Positions 37,106-46,613 of a DNA stretch of 64,000 bases are shown here, piece after piece; position 1 is the first letter of the stretch; each line of letters starts with the position of its first letter. The DNA comes from Splendidivirga corallicola. Lineage in GTDB: Bacteria; Bacteroidota; Bacteroidia; Cytophagales; Cyclobacteriaceae. Made by a program: the position numbers and the translations under genes. The stretch is taken from positions 124,001 through 188,000 of the forward strand of contig JAUJEA010000004.1 in NCBI GenBank assembly GCA_030442035.1, in the 5' to 3' direction. The notes under the pieces were generated by a model. That model saw only the letters and a program-made list of their open reading frames with translations. It had not been told where the DNA came from and searched no databases.

Positions 37106-40100
37106 ATGATGAGATATTCCCTTGCAATTATATTAATGCTTTTAAGCATGGATAATTTTGGTCAAGAGAAAAAATTCCAACTATTGCCATCATCCAAGAC
37201 CAATATCCAATTTACAAATTGGGTGAAGCCTACGGGAGAAATGAATGTCTTTATATCACCCTACTTTTACAATGGTGCAGGTGTAGCTATTGGTGATATC
37301 AACAATGACGGACTTCCGGATATTTTCTTTGTGGCCAATTTTGGACCGGACAAGCTATATCTGAATAAAGGGAATATGGTTTTTGAAAATATAAGCCTTT
37401 CCGCAGGAGTAATAGGTACAAAAAGTTGGGAAACGGGTGTAACTATGGTGGATATCAATAATGATGGCTGGCTGGATATTTACGTATGCAGATCCACATT
37501 GATGCCCAATACCTTAAGCCATAATCTCCTTTACATCAACAATAAAGACAATACATTTTCGGAAAGAGCTAAGGAACATGGATTGGCAGATGTCGCTAAT
37601 TCCACTCAAGCCTCATTTTTTGATTATGACAAGGATGGAGATTTAGATATGTTCCTGTTAAACCACAATGTCAATAGAATAACTGCTGAAAGTATGACTT
37701 TCGATCATCGGGATATTTTTACCGGAGATAAGCTATACCGTAACGATGGAGGCAAGTTTATTGACATTTCAGAAAATGCAGGAATAATTGGTAAAACAAT
37801 TGGTTATGGTTTAGGAGTAATGATAGGGGATGTTAACCAGGATTCCTGGCCAGATATTTATATCAGCAACGATTACATAGAAAACGATTATTTATATATC
37901 AACAACGGAGATGGAACTTTTGCCGAAAGAATAAAAGAGCAAATGCCTCATATTCCCTTGTACTCAATGGGGGGAGATATTGCTGATTACAACAATGATG
38001 GTTTGCTTGATATCATGACTTTAGATATGACAGCTGAGGATAATTTCAGGCAAAAAGCAAACATGGCCGGAATGGACCCTGAGAAATTCTGGAATACCGT
38101 TAATGCAGGAAAACATTATCAATATATGGTGAATTGCCTTCAGCTAAATAATGGAAAGGGATCATTCAGTGATGTGGCAATGATGGCTGGAGTAAGTTAT
38201 AGTGATTGGAGTTGGGGGGCTTTATTTGCCGATTTTGACAATGACGGTTGGAAAGATCAATATATAACCAACGGTTACCGGGTCACTTTATCAAAAGACT
38301 TTATTAACTGGTATAAGGAAAGAGAAAAGTTTTTAAACCAAAAGCCAGCTTCGGAAAGAAATTATATACAAGAGACTACAGAAGCAATGAATAATGTGCC
38401 TTCTGAACCTGTTGAGAATTATATGTTTAGAAATACCGGTACTTTAACATTTGAAAATGTAACCGGATCCTGGGGCCTGGACAGCCCCTCTTTTTCAAAC
38501 GGATTTGCTTATGGGGATCTTGACAACGATGGTGATTTGGATCTGGTAGTAAATAATCTGGATCACCAAGCCTTCATTTATGAAAATACAGGTAACAAAA
38601 ATGCCTATTTGAAATTAGTATTTGATGGCCCTGAACAAAATAAATTGGGTTTAGGGACAAAGGTTGAAATTTGGCATGGAGATAAATATCAATTCCAGGA
38701 GCACTATATCGCCAGAGGGTTTCAATCCTCAGTTGAACCAATAATGCATTTTGGATTAGGGAAAGCCATGTTGATTGATAAAATAAAAGTTACCTGGTTT
38801 GATGGGCAACTTCAAATTTTAAAAAATGTTGAGGTCAACAAAAAGTTAACTTTGTCTTATGTCGATGCCATCGGACCGTTGCAAAGCAAAAATAAAACTA
38901 ATCAACATCTTTTTGACGATGTCACAAATGAGTTCGGTATTGACTTTGTACATAAAGAAAATGAGTTTGATGATTTTGAGAAACAAGTGCTCTTACCGCA
39001 CAAAATGTCTCAATTTGGTCCCGCCCTCGCCGTAGCTGATGTTAATAATGATGGACTGGAGGATTTTTATGTCGGGGGAGCAAAAGGATATGGGGGTGTA
39101 TTATACTTCCAGGGACAAAATGGAAAATTCTCTGCGTCCCTTAAAGATCCCTGGGAAATACATAAACAATCGGAAGATTTAGATGCACTGTTCTTTGATG
39201 CCGATGGTGACGGCGATCAGGATCTGTATGTTGTGAGTGGTGGGAATGAATATACACCTGAGAGTGTGTTACTTCAGGATCGATTGTATCTAAACGATGG
39301 AAAGGGAAAATTTACTTATGCCCGTGATGCATTACCAACAATGTTGACCAGTGGTGGAGTAGTGAAAGCCGGAGATTTTGACAATGACAACGATTTGGAT
39401 TTGTTCGTTGGCGGTAGATTGGTTCCAGGGCAATATCCAAAACCAGCTCGTAGCTACATACTGGAAAATGAAAAAGGAAGATTTACAGATATCACTTCCA
39501 GTACTTCTCCATCATTGCTGGAACCAGGAATGGTGACGGATGCCATTTGGACTGATCTAGACAATGATGAAGCGCTTGATTTAGTGGTTGTAGGAGAATG
39601 GATGCCAATATTGATGCTAAAGAACACGGCTGGCAAATTAAAACCAATGAACCAGTTGGACATAGGCTGGTGGTTTTCAGTAAATGCTGCTGATATAGAT
39701 CAAGATGGTGATATTGATTTGATCGCGGGAAATTTGGGAAACAATTATAAATATAGAGCGAGCAAAGAAGAACCATTTAAGATATATGCTAAAGACTTTG
39801 ATTCAAATGGCAACTATGATATTGTGTTGGGTTATTATAACGATCAGGAATTATATCCTGTAAGGGGCTTACAATGCTCAAGTGAACAGATTCCAGGGAT
39901 CAAAAAGAAATATAGTACTTACAATGCCTTTGCTTCAGCTTCTTTGATGGATATTTATAAAGATATGGGGATAACTCAGGCCCTTAAGTATGAGGCAACC
40001 AACTTTTCCAGTTCCTATATTGAAAATTTGGGAAAAGGTAAGTTTCGTATCAAAACGTTACCTGCAAGAGCACAAATAGCACCTGGAAATAATATCATTA

Positions 40101-40372
40101 TCCAAGACTTTGATGGTGATCAAAAGCAGGACATTTTGATAGCTGGTAATCTCCATACCAGTGAAGTTGAAACACCAAGAGCCGATGGTGGGGTAGGTTT
40201 ATTGTTGAAAGGTGACGGAACCGGAAACTTCGATGAAATTTCCCCTCACATTTCAGGATTGCTGATCAGTGGAGATGTGAAATCCATCAAGGCCATAAAA
40301 CTGAATAACAAAAGAAAAGGGCTATTAGTAGCAAGGAATAATGATCGGTTGAGCTTAATTGAAATAAAATGA
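37106..40372 (+). CDS. Giant FG-GAP/ASPIC-UnbV repeat protein, first of an overlapping pair
   Basis: A 1088-residue secreted protein with a Sec signal ending near DNFGQ and no lipobox, unlike the relative at 25364. The first half has FG-GAP loops (DINNDGLPDIFFVANFG, DYDKDGDLDMFLLN, DFDNDGWKDQYITNG, DLDNDGDLDLVVNN) and an ASPIC/UnbV domain (GLGTKVEIWHGD, SSVEPIMHFGLG). The second half has DVNNDGLEDFYVGG, DADGDGDQDLYVVSGG and DIDQDGDIDLIAGNLG, then RGLQCSSEQIP with C924, and VETPRADGGVGLLL near the end. Its TGA overlaps the start of the next gene by four bases (ATGA), so the two are probably translationally coupled and made in similar amounts. Confidence 0.85.
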   Translation: MMRYSLAIILMLLSMDNFGQEKKFQLLPSSKTNIQFTNWVKPTGEMNVFISPYFYNGAGVAIGDINNDGLPDIFFVANFGPDKLYLNKGNMVFENISLSAGVIGTKSWETGVTMVDINNDGWLDIYVCRSTLMPNTLSHNLLYINNKDNTFSERAKEHGLADVANSTQASFFDYDKDGDLDMFLLNHNVNRITAESMTFDHRDIFTGDKLYRNDGGKFIDISENAGIIGKTIGYGLGVMIGDVNQDSWPDIYISNDYIENDYLYINNGDGTFAERIKEQMPHIPLYSMGGDIADYNNDGLLDIMTLDMTAEDNFRQKANMAGMDPEKFWNTVNAGKHYQYMVNCLQLNNGKGSFSDVAMMAGVSYSDWSWGALFADFDNDGWKDQYITNGYRVTLSKDFINWYKEREKFLNQKPASERNYIQETTEAMNNVPSEPVENYMFRNTGTLTFENVTGSWGLDSPSFSNGFAYGDLDNDGDLDLVVNNLDHQAFIYENTGNKNAYLKLVFDGPEQNKLGLGTKVEIWHGDKYQFQEHYIARGFQSSVEPIMHFGLGKAMLIDKIKVTWFDGQLQILKNVEVNKKLTLSYVDAIGPLQSKNKTNQHLFDDVTNEFGIDFVHKENEFDDFEKQVLLPHKMSQFGPALAVADVNNDGLEDFYVGGAKGYGGVLYFQGQNGKFSASLKDPWEIHKQSEDLDALFFDADGDGDQDLYVVSGGNEYTPESVLLQDRLYLNDGKGKFTYARDALPTMLTSGGVVKAGDFDNDNDLDLFVGGRLVPGQYPKPARSYILENEKGRFTDITSSTSPSLLEPGMVTDAIWTDLDNDEALDLVVVGEWMPILMLKNTAGKLKPMNQLDIGWWFSVNAADIDQDGDIDLIAGNLGNNYKYRASKEEPFKIYAKDFDSNGNYDIVLGYYNDQELYPVRGLQCSSEQIPGIKKKYSTYNAFASASLMDIYKDMGITQALKYEATNFSSSYIENLGKGKFRIKTLPARAQIAPGNNIIIQDFDGDQKQDILIAGNLHTSEVETPRADGGVGLLLKGDGTGNFDEISPHISGLLISGDVKSIKAIKLNNKRKGLLVARNNDRLSLIEIK

Positions 40373-43300
40373 CCGGAAGATTATTAATTGTGCTTTTAAT
40401 TTTTCCTTCCTGCCTTTTAGCATACCAGGAAAAACCTGTCAAACAGTTATTTAAAAAAGTTGATGCTGTGCAATCAGGTATAACTTTTCGAAACAACATA
40501 ACAGAAAGCGAGCATTTCAACTATTACATGTTCATGCACATTTACATGGGAGCTGGTGTGGCAGTGGGAGATTTTAATAATGATAATTTGCCGGATATCT
40601 ATTTTGTTTCCAACAGGGAATCCAATAAGCTTTATTTGAATAAAGGGGGACTGGAATTTGAAGATATTACTGAAAGTGCAGGTGTTGGAGGTGGGAAGGG
40701 ATTTTATACCGGGGTCACTACGGTGGATATTAATCAAGATGGCTATTTGGATATATACATTTGTCGGTCCGGACCAGAAACAGAAACGTTTCAATCCAAT
40801 CTGCTTTATATAAACAATGGAGATTTAACCTTTTCGGATAGAACCTCTTCATACGGCTTATCAGAATTAGTAAGCCATTCGATCCAGTCTACCTTCTTCG
40901 ACTACGATAAAGATGGAGATCTCGATGTGTACATCGTAAATACACCGGTCAATTTTAAATTAACCAACCAGATCATCCATGTAGACAGCATGTATAACAC
41001 CCCGGCATATAAGAATTATGGGGGAAATGATAAACTGTACAGGAATAATGGTAATAATACTTTTACGGATGTCTCTGAAGAGGCGGGTATAAAGCAGGAT
41101 GCTTTCTTTGGTTTAAACGTGCTTACATCCGATTTGAATGGAGACGGTTGGGAAGATATATTCGTTTCAAATGACTTTAGCGGCCCTGATTTTTGCTATA
41201 TCAATAATCAGGATGGGACTTTTAGTGAAAGTAATCGAAAAGTATTTGCGCATACGGCTACCTTCAGCATGGGTGGAGATATTGGAGATATCAACAATGA
41301 TGGACACCAGGATCTGATTGTGCTGGATATGCTTCCGGCCGATTATAAGAGATCCAAAACTTCAATGACCATGGTTCCCAGAGAGCTTATGACAGAGATG
41401 ATTGAATCCGGATATCATAAGCAATATATGCATAATATGGTTCAATTGAATACTGGTAAAAGGGGTGAGGAGACAGATCATTTATTCAGAGAAATAGGCT
41501 ATTATTCCGGATTAGCTAAAACAGATTGGAGCTGGTCATGCCTTATTGCAGATTTTGATTTGGACGGGTTCAACGACGTGCATATAACCAACGGAATTCT
41601 TCGCGATGTAACCAACTCTGATGCCAGATTATCACAGATAAATTACTTCAATGAATTGAAATCAAAGAAAGATGTTACAGCAAAGGAAATTATGAAAGCA
41701 AGGGAACTGTTTCCCTCAGTGAAACTAAACAACTTTTTATTTAAGAATAATGGGGATCTGACTTTCGGTGATATAAGTGAAGGGAATGTAGGCCCTCCAT
41801 CATTTTCCAATGGATCAGCAATGGCAGATTTTGACAACGATGGAGATCTGGATTATGTCTGCAATAATGTCAATGAGCAAGCTTTTCTATTTGAAAATTT
41901 GGCTTCGGAGACGAATAACTATTTAAAGGTGGAACTGATTGGATCTGAGAACAACAAACGTGGCATAGGGTCGAAAATAAGTCTTTCCGTAAATGATCAA
42001 ACCCAGATAAAATATCAATATGTCACCAAAGGTTACTTTTCTGCCTCAGATGATAAAATAATATTTGGATTGGGAAGGGAAAAGAAAATTGATAAAGTTG
42101 AAATACAATGGCCCGATGGAAAGACACAATCATTAAAAAATGTAAAAGCCAATAGTAAGATAAAGTTAAATTATAAAGACGCTTCATTTCCGCACGGACA
42201 ATTAAAACATGAACCAAGAGCATTACTCGAAAAAACTAACCTTTTGGGAAATTATAGACATAAAGAAATTCCCTATGATGATTTTAAACACCAATTACTT
42301 TTACCTCATAAGTTATCAGCTTTGGGACCTGGTTTGGCAAAAGGCGATGTTAACGGAGATGGATTGGAAGATGTATTCATAGCAGGAGCTGCTGGCTTTG
42401 AATCTAGGATATTTATTCAGAAATCAAATGGAGAGTTTGAAGTGTCCAATCAGCAAGGATTAAAGAGTTCAGTAAATAATGAAGATATAGCAGCTTGTTT
42501 TTTCGATGCAGACAACGATGGCGATTTAGATCTTTATGTAGCAAGTGGAAGCTATGAGTTTGCAGATGGTAGCGATGAGCTGAAAGATCGATTGTATTTC
42601 AATGATGGAACCGGAGAATTTATTGAGAAAGAGGCAGTCTTACCGGAAATTAAAACCAGTACGGCCACTGTCATATCATTTGATCTTGAAGGTGATGGAG
42701 ACCTGGATTTATTTGTAGGAGGAAGAACCATTCAGGGTGAATATCCATACGCTCCAAAGTCTTATTTACTAAGGAATGATAATGGTAAATTCGAAGATGT
42801 CACACAAAAAATAGCTCCTGACCTCCGGAGACCAGGGATGATTACAGATGGCCTTCACATTGATTATGATGGTGACAGCGATCAGGACCTCATACTTGTA
42901 GGGGAATGGATGCCAGTAATATTAGTTGAAAATTCAGGTGGAGCTCAATTGAATATTATAAGTTTACCTGAAACCGATGGTTGGTGGAATTGTATTGAGC
43001 CTATGGATTATGATAACGATGGGGATATCGATTACTTGATTGGGAATCTGGGATTGAATTATAAATACAGTGCTAAGACTGACAAACCATTTCATGTGTA
43101 TGCCGATGATTTGGATGGTCAGGGAGTGATAGATATTGTATTAGCAAAGGAAATTCAGGAAGAACTTTTTCCAGTGAGAGGTAAAATGTGTTCAAGTGAA
43201 CAAATGCCTTTCATTGAGACAAAGTATGCCACATTTACAGAATTTGCAGAAGCCAATATTGAAGATATTTATGGAATTGTGCTAAAAGAAGCAATTCATT

Positions 43301-43680
43301 TGAAAGCACATAGGTTCGAGACATCAGTTCTATTGAACCATGGAGAAGGTAGTTTCACAATAGAGCCACTTGACAAGTTAGCCCAGTTATCTCCTGTTAA
43401 TGATTTTATTATAGAGGACTTTGATCACGATGGCAACCAGGATATTCTTTTAGCTGGTAACCTGATAGATTCTGAAGTTGAAACAACACCCGGAGATTCT
43501 GGAATAGGGCTCATGATGTTGGGAACTGGAGATGGTACATTTACTCCCCAAAATCATATTACCAGTGGTTTTTTCGAAGCTGGAAATGTAAAAAGAATGA
43601 TCAAAATAAAAATAGGAAAAAAAAACGCCGTAATAGTAGCTAATAACAATTCAATAATAAGTACATATTTAATAAATTAA
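40369..43680 (+). CDS. Giant FG-GAP/ASPIC-UnbV repeat protein, second of an overlapping pair
   Basis: An 1103-residue secreted protein that overlaps its paralogue by four bases. The N-terminus has a hydrophobic signal; cleavage at LLAYQ by signal peptidase I or lipidation at PSC are both possible. The body repeats the common plan: FG-GAP loops (DFNNDNLPDIYFVSN, DYDKDGDLDVYIVN, DFDNDGDLDYVCNN), ASPIC/UnbV domain (GIGSKISLSVNDQ, KIIFGLGREKKIDKVEIQWPDG), a second propeller-like half (DVNGDGLEDVFIAG, DADNDGDLDLYVASG), RGKMCSSEQMP with C941, and VETTPGDSGIGLMM. It may form a heteromeric pair with the product of the preceding gene. The GH2 gene starts one base after its stop. Confidence 0.85.
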   Translation: MTGRLLIVLLIFPSCLLAYQEKPVKQLFKKVDAVQSGITFRNNITESEHFNYYMFMHIYMGAGVAVGDFNNDNLPDIYFVSNRESNKLYLNKGGLEFEDITESAGVGGGKGFYTGVTTVDINQDGYLDIYICRSGPETETFQSNLLYINNGDLTFSDRTSSYGLSELVSHSIQSTFFDYDKDGDLDVYIVNTPVNFKLTNQIIHVDSMYNTPAYKNYGGNDKLYRNNGNNTFTDVSEEAGIKQDAFFGLNVLTSDLNGDGWEDIFVSNDFSGPDFCYINNQDGTFSESNRKVFAHTATFSMGGDIGDINNDGHQDLIVLDMLPADYKRSKTSMTMVPRELMTEMIESGYHKQYMHNMVQLNTGKRGEETDHLFREIGYYSGLAKTDWSWSCLIADFDLDGFNDVHITNGILRDVTNSDARLSQINYFNELKSKKDVTAKEIMKARELFPSVKLNNFLFKNNGDLTFGDISEGNVGPPSFSNGSAMADFDNDGDLDYVCNNVNEQAFLFENLASETNNYLKVELIGSENNKRGIGSKISLSVNDQTQIKYQYVTKGYFSASDDKIIFGLGREKKIDKVEIQWPDGKTQSLKNVKANSKIKLNYKDASFPHGQLKHEPRALLEKTNLLGNYRHKEIPYDDFKHQLLLPHKLSALGPGLAKGDVNGDGLEDVFIAGAAGFESRIFIQKSNGEFEVSNQQGLKSSVNNEDIAACFFDADNDGDLDLYVASGSYEFADGSDELKDRLYFNDGTGEFIEKEAVLPEIKTSTATVISFDLEGDGDLDLFVGGRTIQGEYPYAPKSYLLRNDNGKFEDVTQKIAPDLRRPGMITDGLHIDYDGDSDQDLILVGEWMPVILVENSGGAQLNIISLPETDGWWNCIEPMDYDNDGDIDYLIGNLGLNYKYSAKTDKPFHVYADDLDGQGVIDIVLAKEIQEELFPVRGKMCSSEQMPFIETKYATFTEFAEANIEDIYGIVLKEAIHLKAHRFETSVLLNHGEGSFTIEPLDKLAQLSPVNDFIIEDFDHDGNQDILLAGNLIDSEVETTPGDSGIGLMMLGTGDGTFTPQNHITSGFFEAGNVKRMIKIKIGKKNAVIVANNNSIISTYLIN

Positions 43681-43681
43681 C

Positions 43682-45517
43682 ATGATGAGATTGAATGTAA
43701 TTTTACTGATTCTGACCATTGGTATTTCAACACCCGGATATACCCAGGAATGGAAAGCTAAAGAGGGGCACATTATGAGTAAATGGGCAAAGGAAGTAAA
43801 CCCCGAAACTGTCTTACCCGAATATCCTCGACCTCAAATGAAACGGGAACAATGGGTAAACCTCAATGGATTGTGGGATTATGCTATAGTGAAAAATGAC
43901 TTAGAAAGACCTGAAAACTATGATGGAAAAATATTGGTTCCTTTCGCCATAGAATCTGCTCTGTCTGGTGTAAAAGAAAGAGTATCGGATAAGGATTTGG
44001 TATGGTATCGCAGATCATTTAATATACCTGCCGGTTGGAAAGGAAAAGATGTCCTGTTACATTTTGGCGCTGTTGATTGGGAGACTACAGTTTATATAAA
44101 TGGCATCCAGGTTGGAAGTCATCAGGGCGGATATGATCCTTTCAGTTTCGATATTTCAGGAGCTTTAAAGAAATCAGGACCTCAGGAAATCACAATTTCA
44201 GTCTGGGATCCAACCAGCAATGGCACGCAACCAAGAGGTAAGCAGGTGACTAAGCCAAATGGAATTTGGTATACTCCTGTAACCGGCATTTGGCAAACCG
44301 TTTGGTTAGAGCCTGTATCTTCTCAAGCTATAGCTTCTCTGAAAATCACCCCGGATATCGATAGGGAAACACTGACGGTTTTTACTAAAGGAAAACGAAT
44401 GGAAACAACCGGGTATCTTGTAAAACTTGTAGCACTCGATGGAAAAAAGAAAGTAGCTACCGCTGAAGGTAATCTTAATGGTCCATTAACATTGAAAGTT
44501 GAAAACCCAAAGCTATGGTCGCCTGATATGCCTTTTTTGTATGATTTGGAGGTATCGCTAACAAAAAATGGAAAGGCCATTGATAAAGTATCCAGCTATT
44601 TTGCAATGCGAAAAATTAGCCTGGACAAGACGCAGGACGGACATGAGCGATTATTCCTTAATAACAAACCTCTTTTTCAATATGGTACCCTGGATCAGGG
44701 ATGGTGGCCGGGAGGTTTATATACTGCTCCATCAGATGAAGCTTTGAAGTATGATATTGAAATAACCAAGCGAAGTGGTTTCAATATGATCAGAAAACAT
44801 GTAAAAGTGGAGTCGGCTCGTTGGTACTACCACTGTGATCAATTGGGTATGCTGGTATGGCAGGACATGCCAAATGGAGATAAGAGCGCTGACTGGCGTG
44901 GGCCGTCGGGTTATGATGGAAGAGAAATGAACAGAAGCGCGCAATCAGCACATCAGTTTCGTAAAGAGTGGAAAGCGATTATAGATGCCAATTACCATTT
45001 TCCTTCCATTGTGATGTGGGTACCCTTCAATGAGGCATGGGGACAATTTAACACAGTAGAAATTATCAATTGGACGATGGACTATGATCCTTCCCGATTG
45101 GTAAATGGTCCCAGTGGAGGAAATTTCTTCCCGGCAGGTCATACAGTAGATCAGCATCAGTATCCCGGACCGGCAATGCCTGATGTAAATATACATGCAC
45201 CGAACATTATTGAGGGAAGGGCCTTGATTCTTGGAGAATTTGGAGGCTTAGGTCTACCAATTAAAGATCATTTATGGCAAAAAGACAGGAATTGGGGATA
45301 TCGTAATTATGGTGACAAGGATGAATTGATCGGCAACTATAAAAAACTGGTCGACAGGATTCCTGATCTGATCAGGAAAGGGCTGGCCGCTGCGATCTAT
45401 ACTCAAACGACTGATGTGGAAGGAGAGGTAAATGGCTTGATGACTTATGACAGAGCTGTCATTAAAATGGATGTGGGTAAAACCAAAGAAATAAGTGCTC
45501 AATTATTTAATCAATAG
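43682..45517 (+). CDS. GH2-family glycoside hydrolase
   Basis: A 611-residue secreted enzyme with a Sec signal ending GYTQ. Domain order is GH2 sugar-binding jelly roll (about 45-205: REQWVNLNGLWDYAI, WYRRSFNIP, VLLHFGAVDWETTVYING), an immunoglobulin-like domain (about 210-310), and a TIM barrel. The acid/base is E451 in PFNEAWGQF and the nucleophile E519 in ILGEFGGLG. Members cleave beta-galactosides, beta-glucuronides or beta-mannosides; nothing seen fixes which. It has no large C-terminal domains, so it is a short GH2. It begins one base after the second giant FG-GAP gene, so the three genes 37106-45517 look like one translationally linked unit. Confidence 0.92.
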   Translation: MMRLNVILLILTIGISTPGYTQEWKAKEGHIMSKWAKEVNPETVLPEYPRPQMKREQWVNLNGLWDYAIVKNDLERPENYDGKILVPFAIESALSGVKERVSDKDLVWYRRSFNIPAGWKGKDVLLHFGAVDWETTVYINGIQVGSHQGGYDPFSFDISGALKKSGPQEITISVWDPTSNGTQPRGKQVTKPNGIWYTPVTGIWQTVWLEPVSSQAIASLKITPDIDRETLTVFTKGKRMETTGYLVKLVALDGKKKVATAEGNLNGPLTLKVENPKLWSPDMPFLYDLEVSLTKNGKAIDKVSSYFAMRKISLDKTQDGHERLFLNNKPLFQYGTLDQGWWPGGLYTAPSDEALKYDIEITKRSGFNMIRKHVKVESARWYYHCDQLGMLVWQDMPNGDKSADWRGPSGYDGREMNRSAQSAHQFRKEWKAIIDANYHFPSIVMWVPFNEAWGQFNTVEIINWTMDYDPSRLVNGPSGGNFFPAGHTVDQHQYPGPAMPDVNIHAPNIIEGRALILGEFGGLGLPIKDHLWQKDRNWGYRNYGDKDELIGNYKKLVDRIPDLIRKGLAAAIYTQTTDVEGEVNGLMTYDRAVIKMDVGKTKEISAQLFNQ

Positions 45518-45544
45518 AGTAGATCAAATTAAATATTTATTAAA

Positions 45545-45569
45545 AAAGCCTATCCATTCGATAGGCTTT
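45545..45569 (+). terminator. Rho-independent-type terminator after GH2
   Basis: AAAGCCTATC at 45545-45554 pairs perfectly with GATAGGCTTT at 45560-45569 across a 5-base loop. It ends the cassette 3 transcript. The remaining bases up to the next sigma gene show no frame or repeat that I can identify. Confidence 0.8.
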
Positions 45570-45812
45570 ATACTTATAACCAATTAACTAAAATACTTCC
45601 CAGCCAACACGATTTATAAGCTCCTTATTTAACTGTTTCATCTCTTTTAGCAAAAATAGTACTAACTGAGGCAATGATATGGGTGGACTCAAGTGCAAGG
45701 AGATCATAAGTTGCAAAGGCATAATATACCATATGCATTTGCTAGCTTGAAAAGCTAATCTGGTTTGTCCTGTTTCAGTGTAAGAATTTCAGACTGAGTA
45801 AATTGAAAGGTT

Positions 45813-46430
45813 TTGGCATCTTTAAATTATAGTGAGCGCGAAAATTTTCAACAATTAAAACCCGAAGAGATTTGGAACCATCTCAGAGACGACAATGATT
45901 TGGCCTTAGTCATCCTTTACAACAGGTTTATTGATGATATCTATCACTATGGGGAAAGAATTACGAATGATAAGGAGTTGATAAAGGACTGCATTCAGGA
46001 CATTTTCGTTGACCTTTGGTGTAACAGAAAGAAACTCCCGGAAGTGACCTCATTGAAGCACTATCTATTCAAGGTGCTTAAGCGAGCCATCATAAAAAAA
46101 TTGGAAAGAAACAGAAGGCTATTTGGAGAAAAGAATATTTCAGAGGATCACGATATTCAGATTGTTCTTTCCTATGAATCGCGGTTAATCAGTTCCCAAA
46201 TTTCCGAACAACAACAAAAAAGATTATTAAAATCACTGAATTCACTCCCTATAAGGCAAAAAGAAGCTATTACTTTGAAATTCTTAGATGGCTTTAGTTA
46301 CCAGGAAGTCGCCGATATCTTATCGATAAGCATTAAATCAACCTACAATCTAATCTACAGGGCTTTAGACCTACTCAAAGATAACCTGCTTAAGTTTATT
46401 TCATTTCTTTTGATTCACATTCATTTCTAG
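45813..46430 (+). CDS. FecI-like ECF sigma factor (cassette 4), TTG start
   Basis: A 205-residue ECF sigma factor. An in-frame stop at 45804-45806 and the lack of any ATG before the conserved region make the TTG at 45813 the only reasonable start. Region 2: LVILYNRFIDDIYHYGERI and LIKDCIQDIFVDLW. Region 4: LNSLPIRQKEAITLKFLDGFSYQEVADIL (seen in parts) and SISIKSTYNLIYRALDLL. The tail is hydrophobic (FISFLLIHIHF). It belongs to a different branch from the sigma factors of cassettes 1-3, sharing the DCIQ motif with the truncated one at 63417. Confidence 0.88.
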   Translation: MASLNYSERENFQQLKPEEIWNHLRDDNDLALVILYNRFIDDIYHYGERITNDKELIKDCIQDIFVDLWCNRKKLPEVTSLKHYLFKVLKRAIIKKLERNRRLFGEKNISEDHDIQIVLSYESRLISSQISEQQQKRLLKSLNSLPIRQKEAITLKFLDGFSYQEVADILSISIKSTYNLIYRALDLLKDNLLKFISFLLIHIHF

Positions 46431-46613
46431 ATCTGTTACTCTCATTGCATTGAACGATTTCGTGTGATTTTTTCATTAAAGTGACTGTTTCTTTGAAAAT
46501 ATCGCCATGAATAACTGATAAAGTTGAATGAAATAAAAAGAATGAAAAAAAGTTTCTCCCAGCCTATGTAAAATGGAAAATTGAAGGCCCTTAGTATAAA
46601 AGGATTGGAGTAA

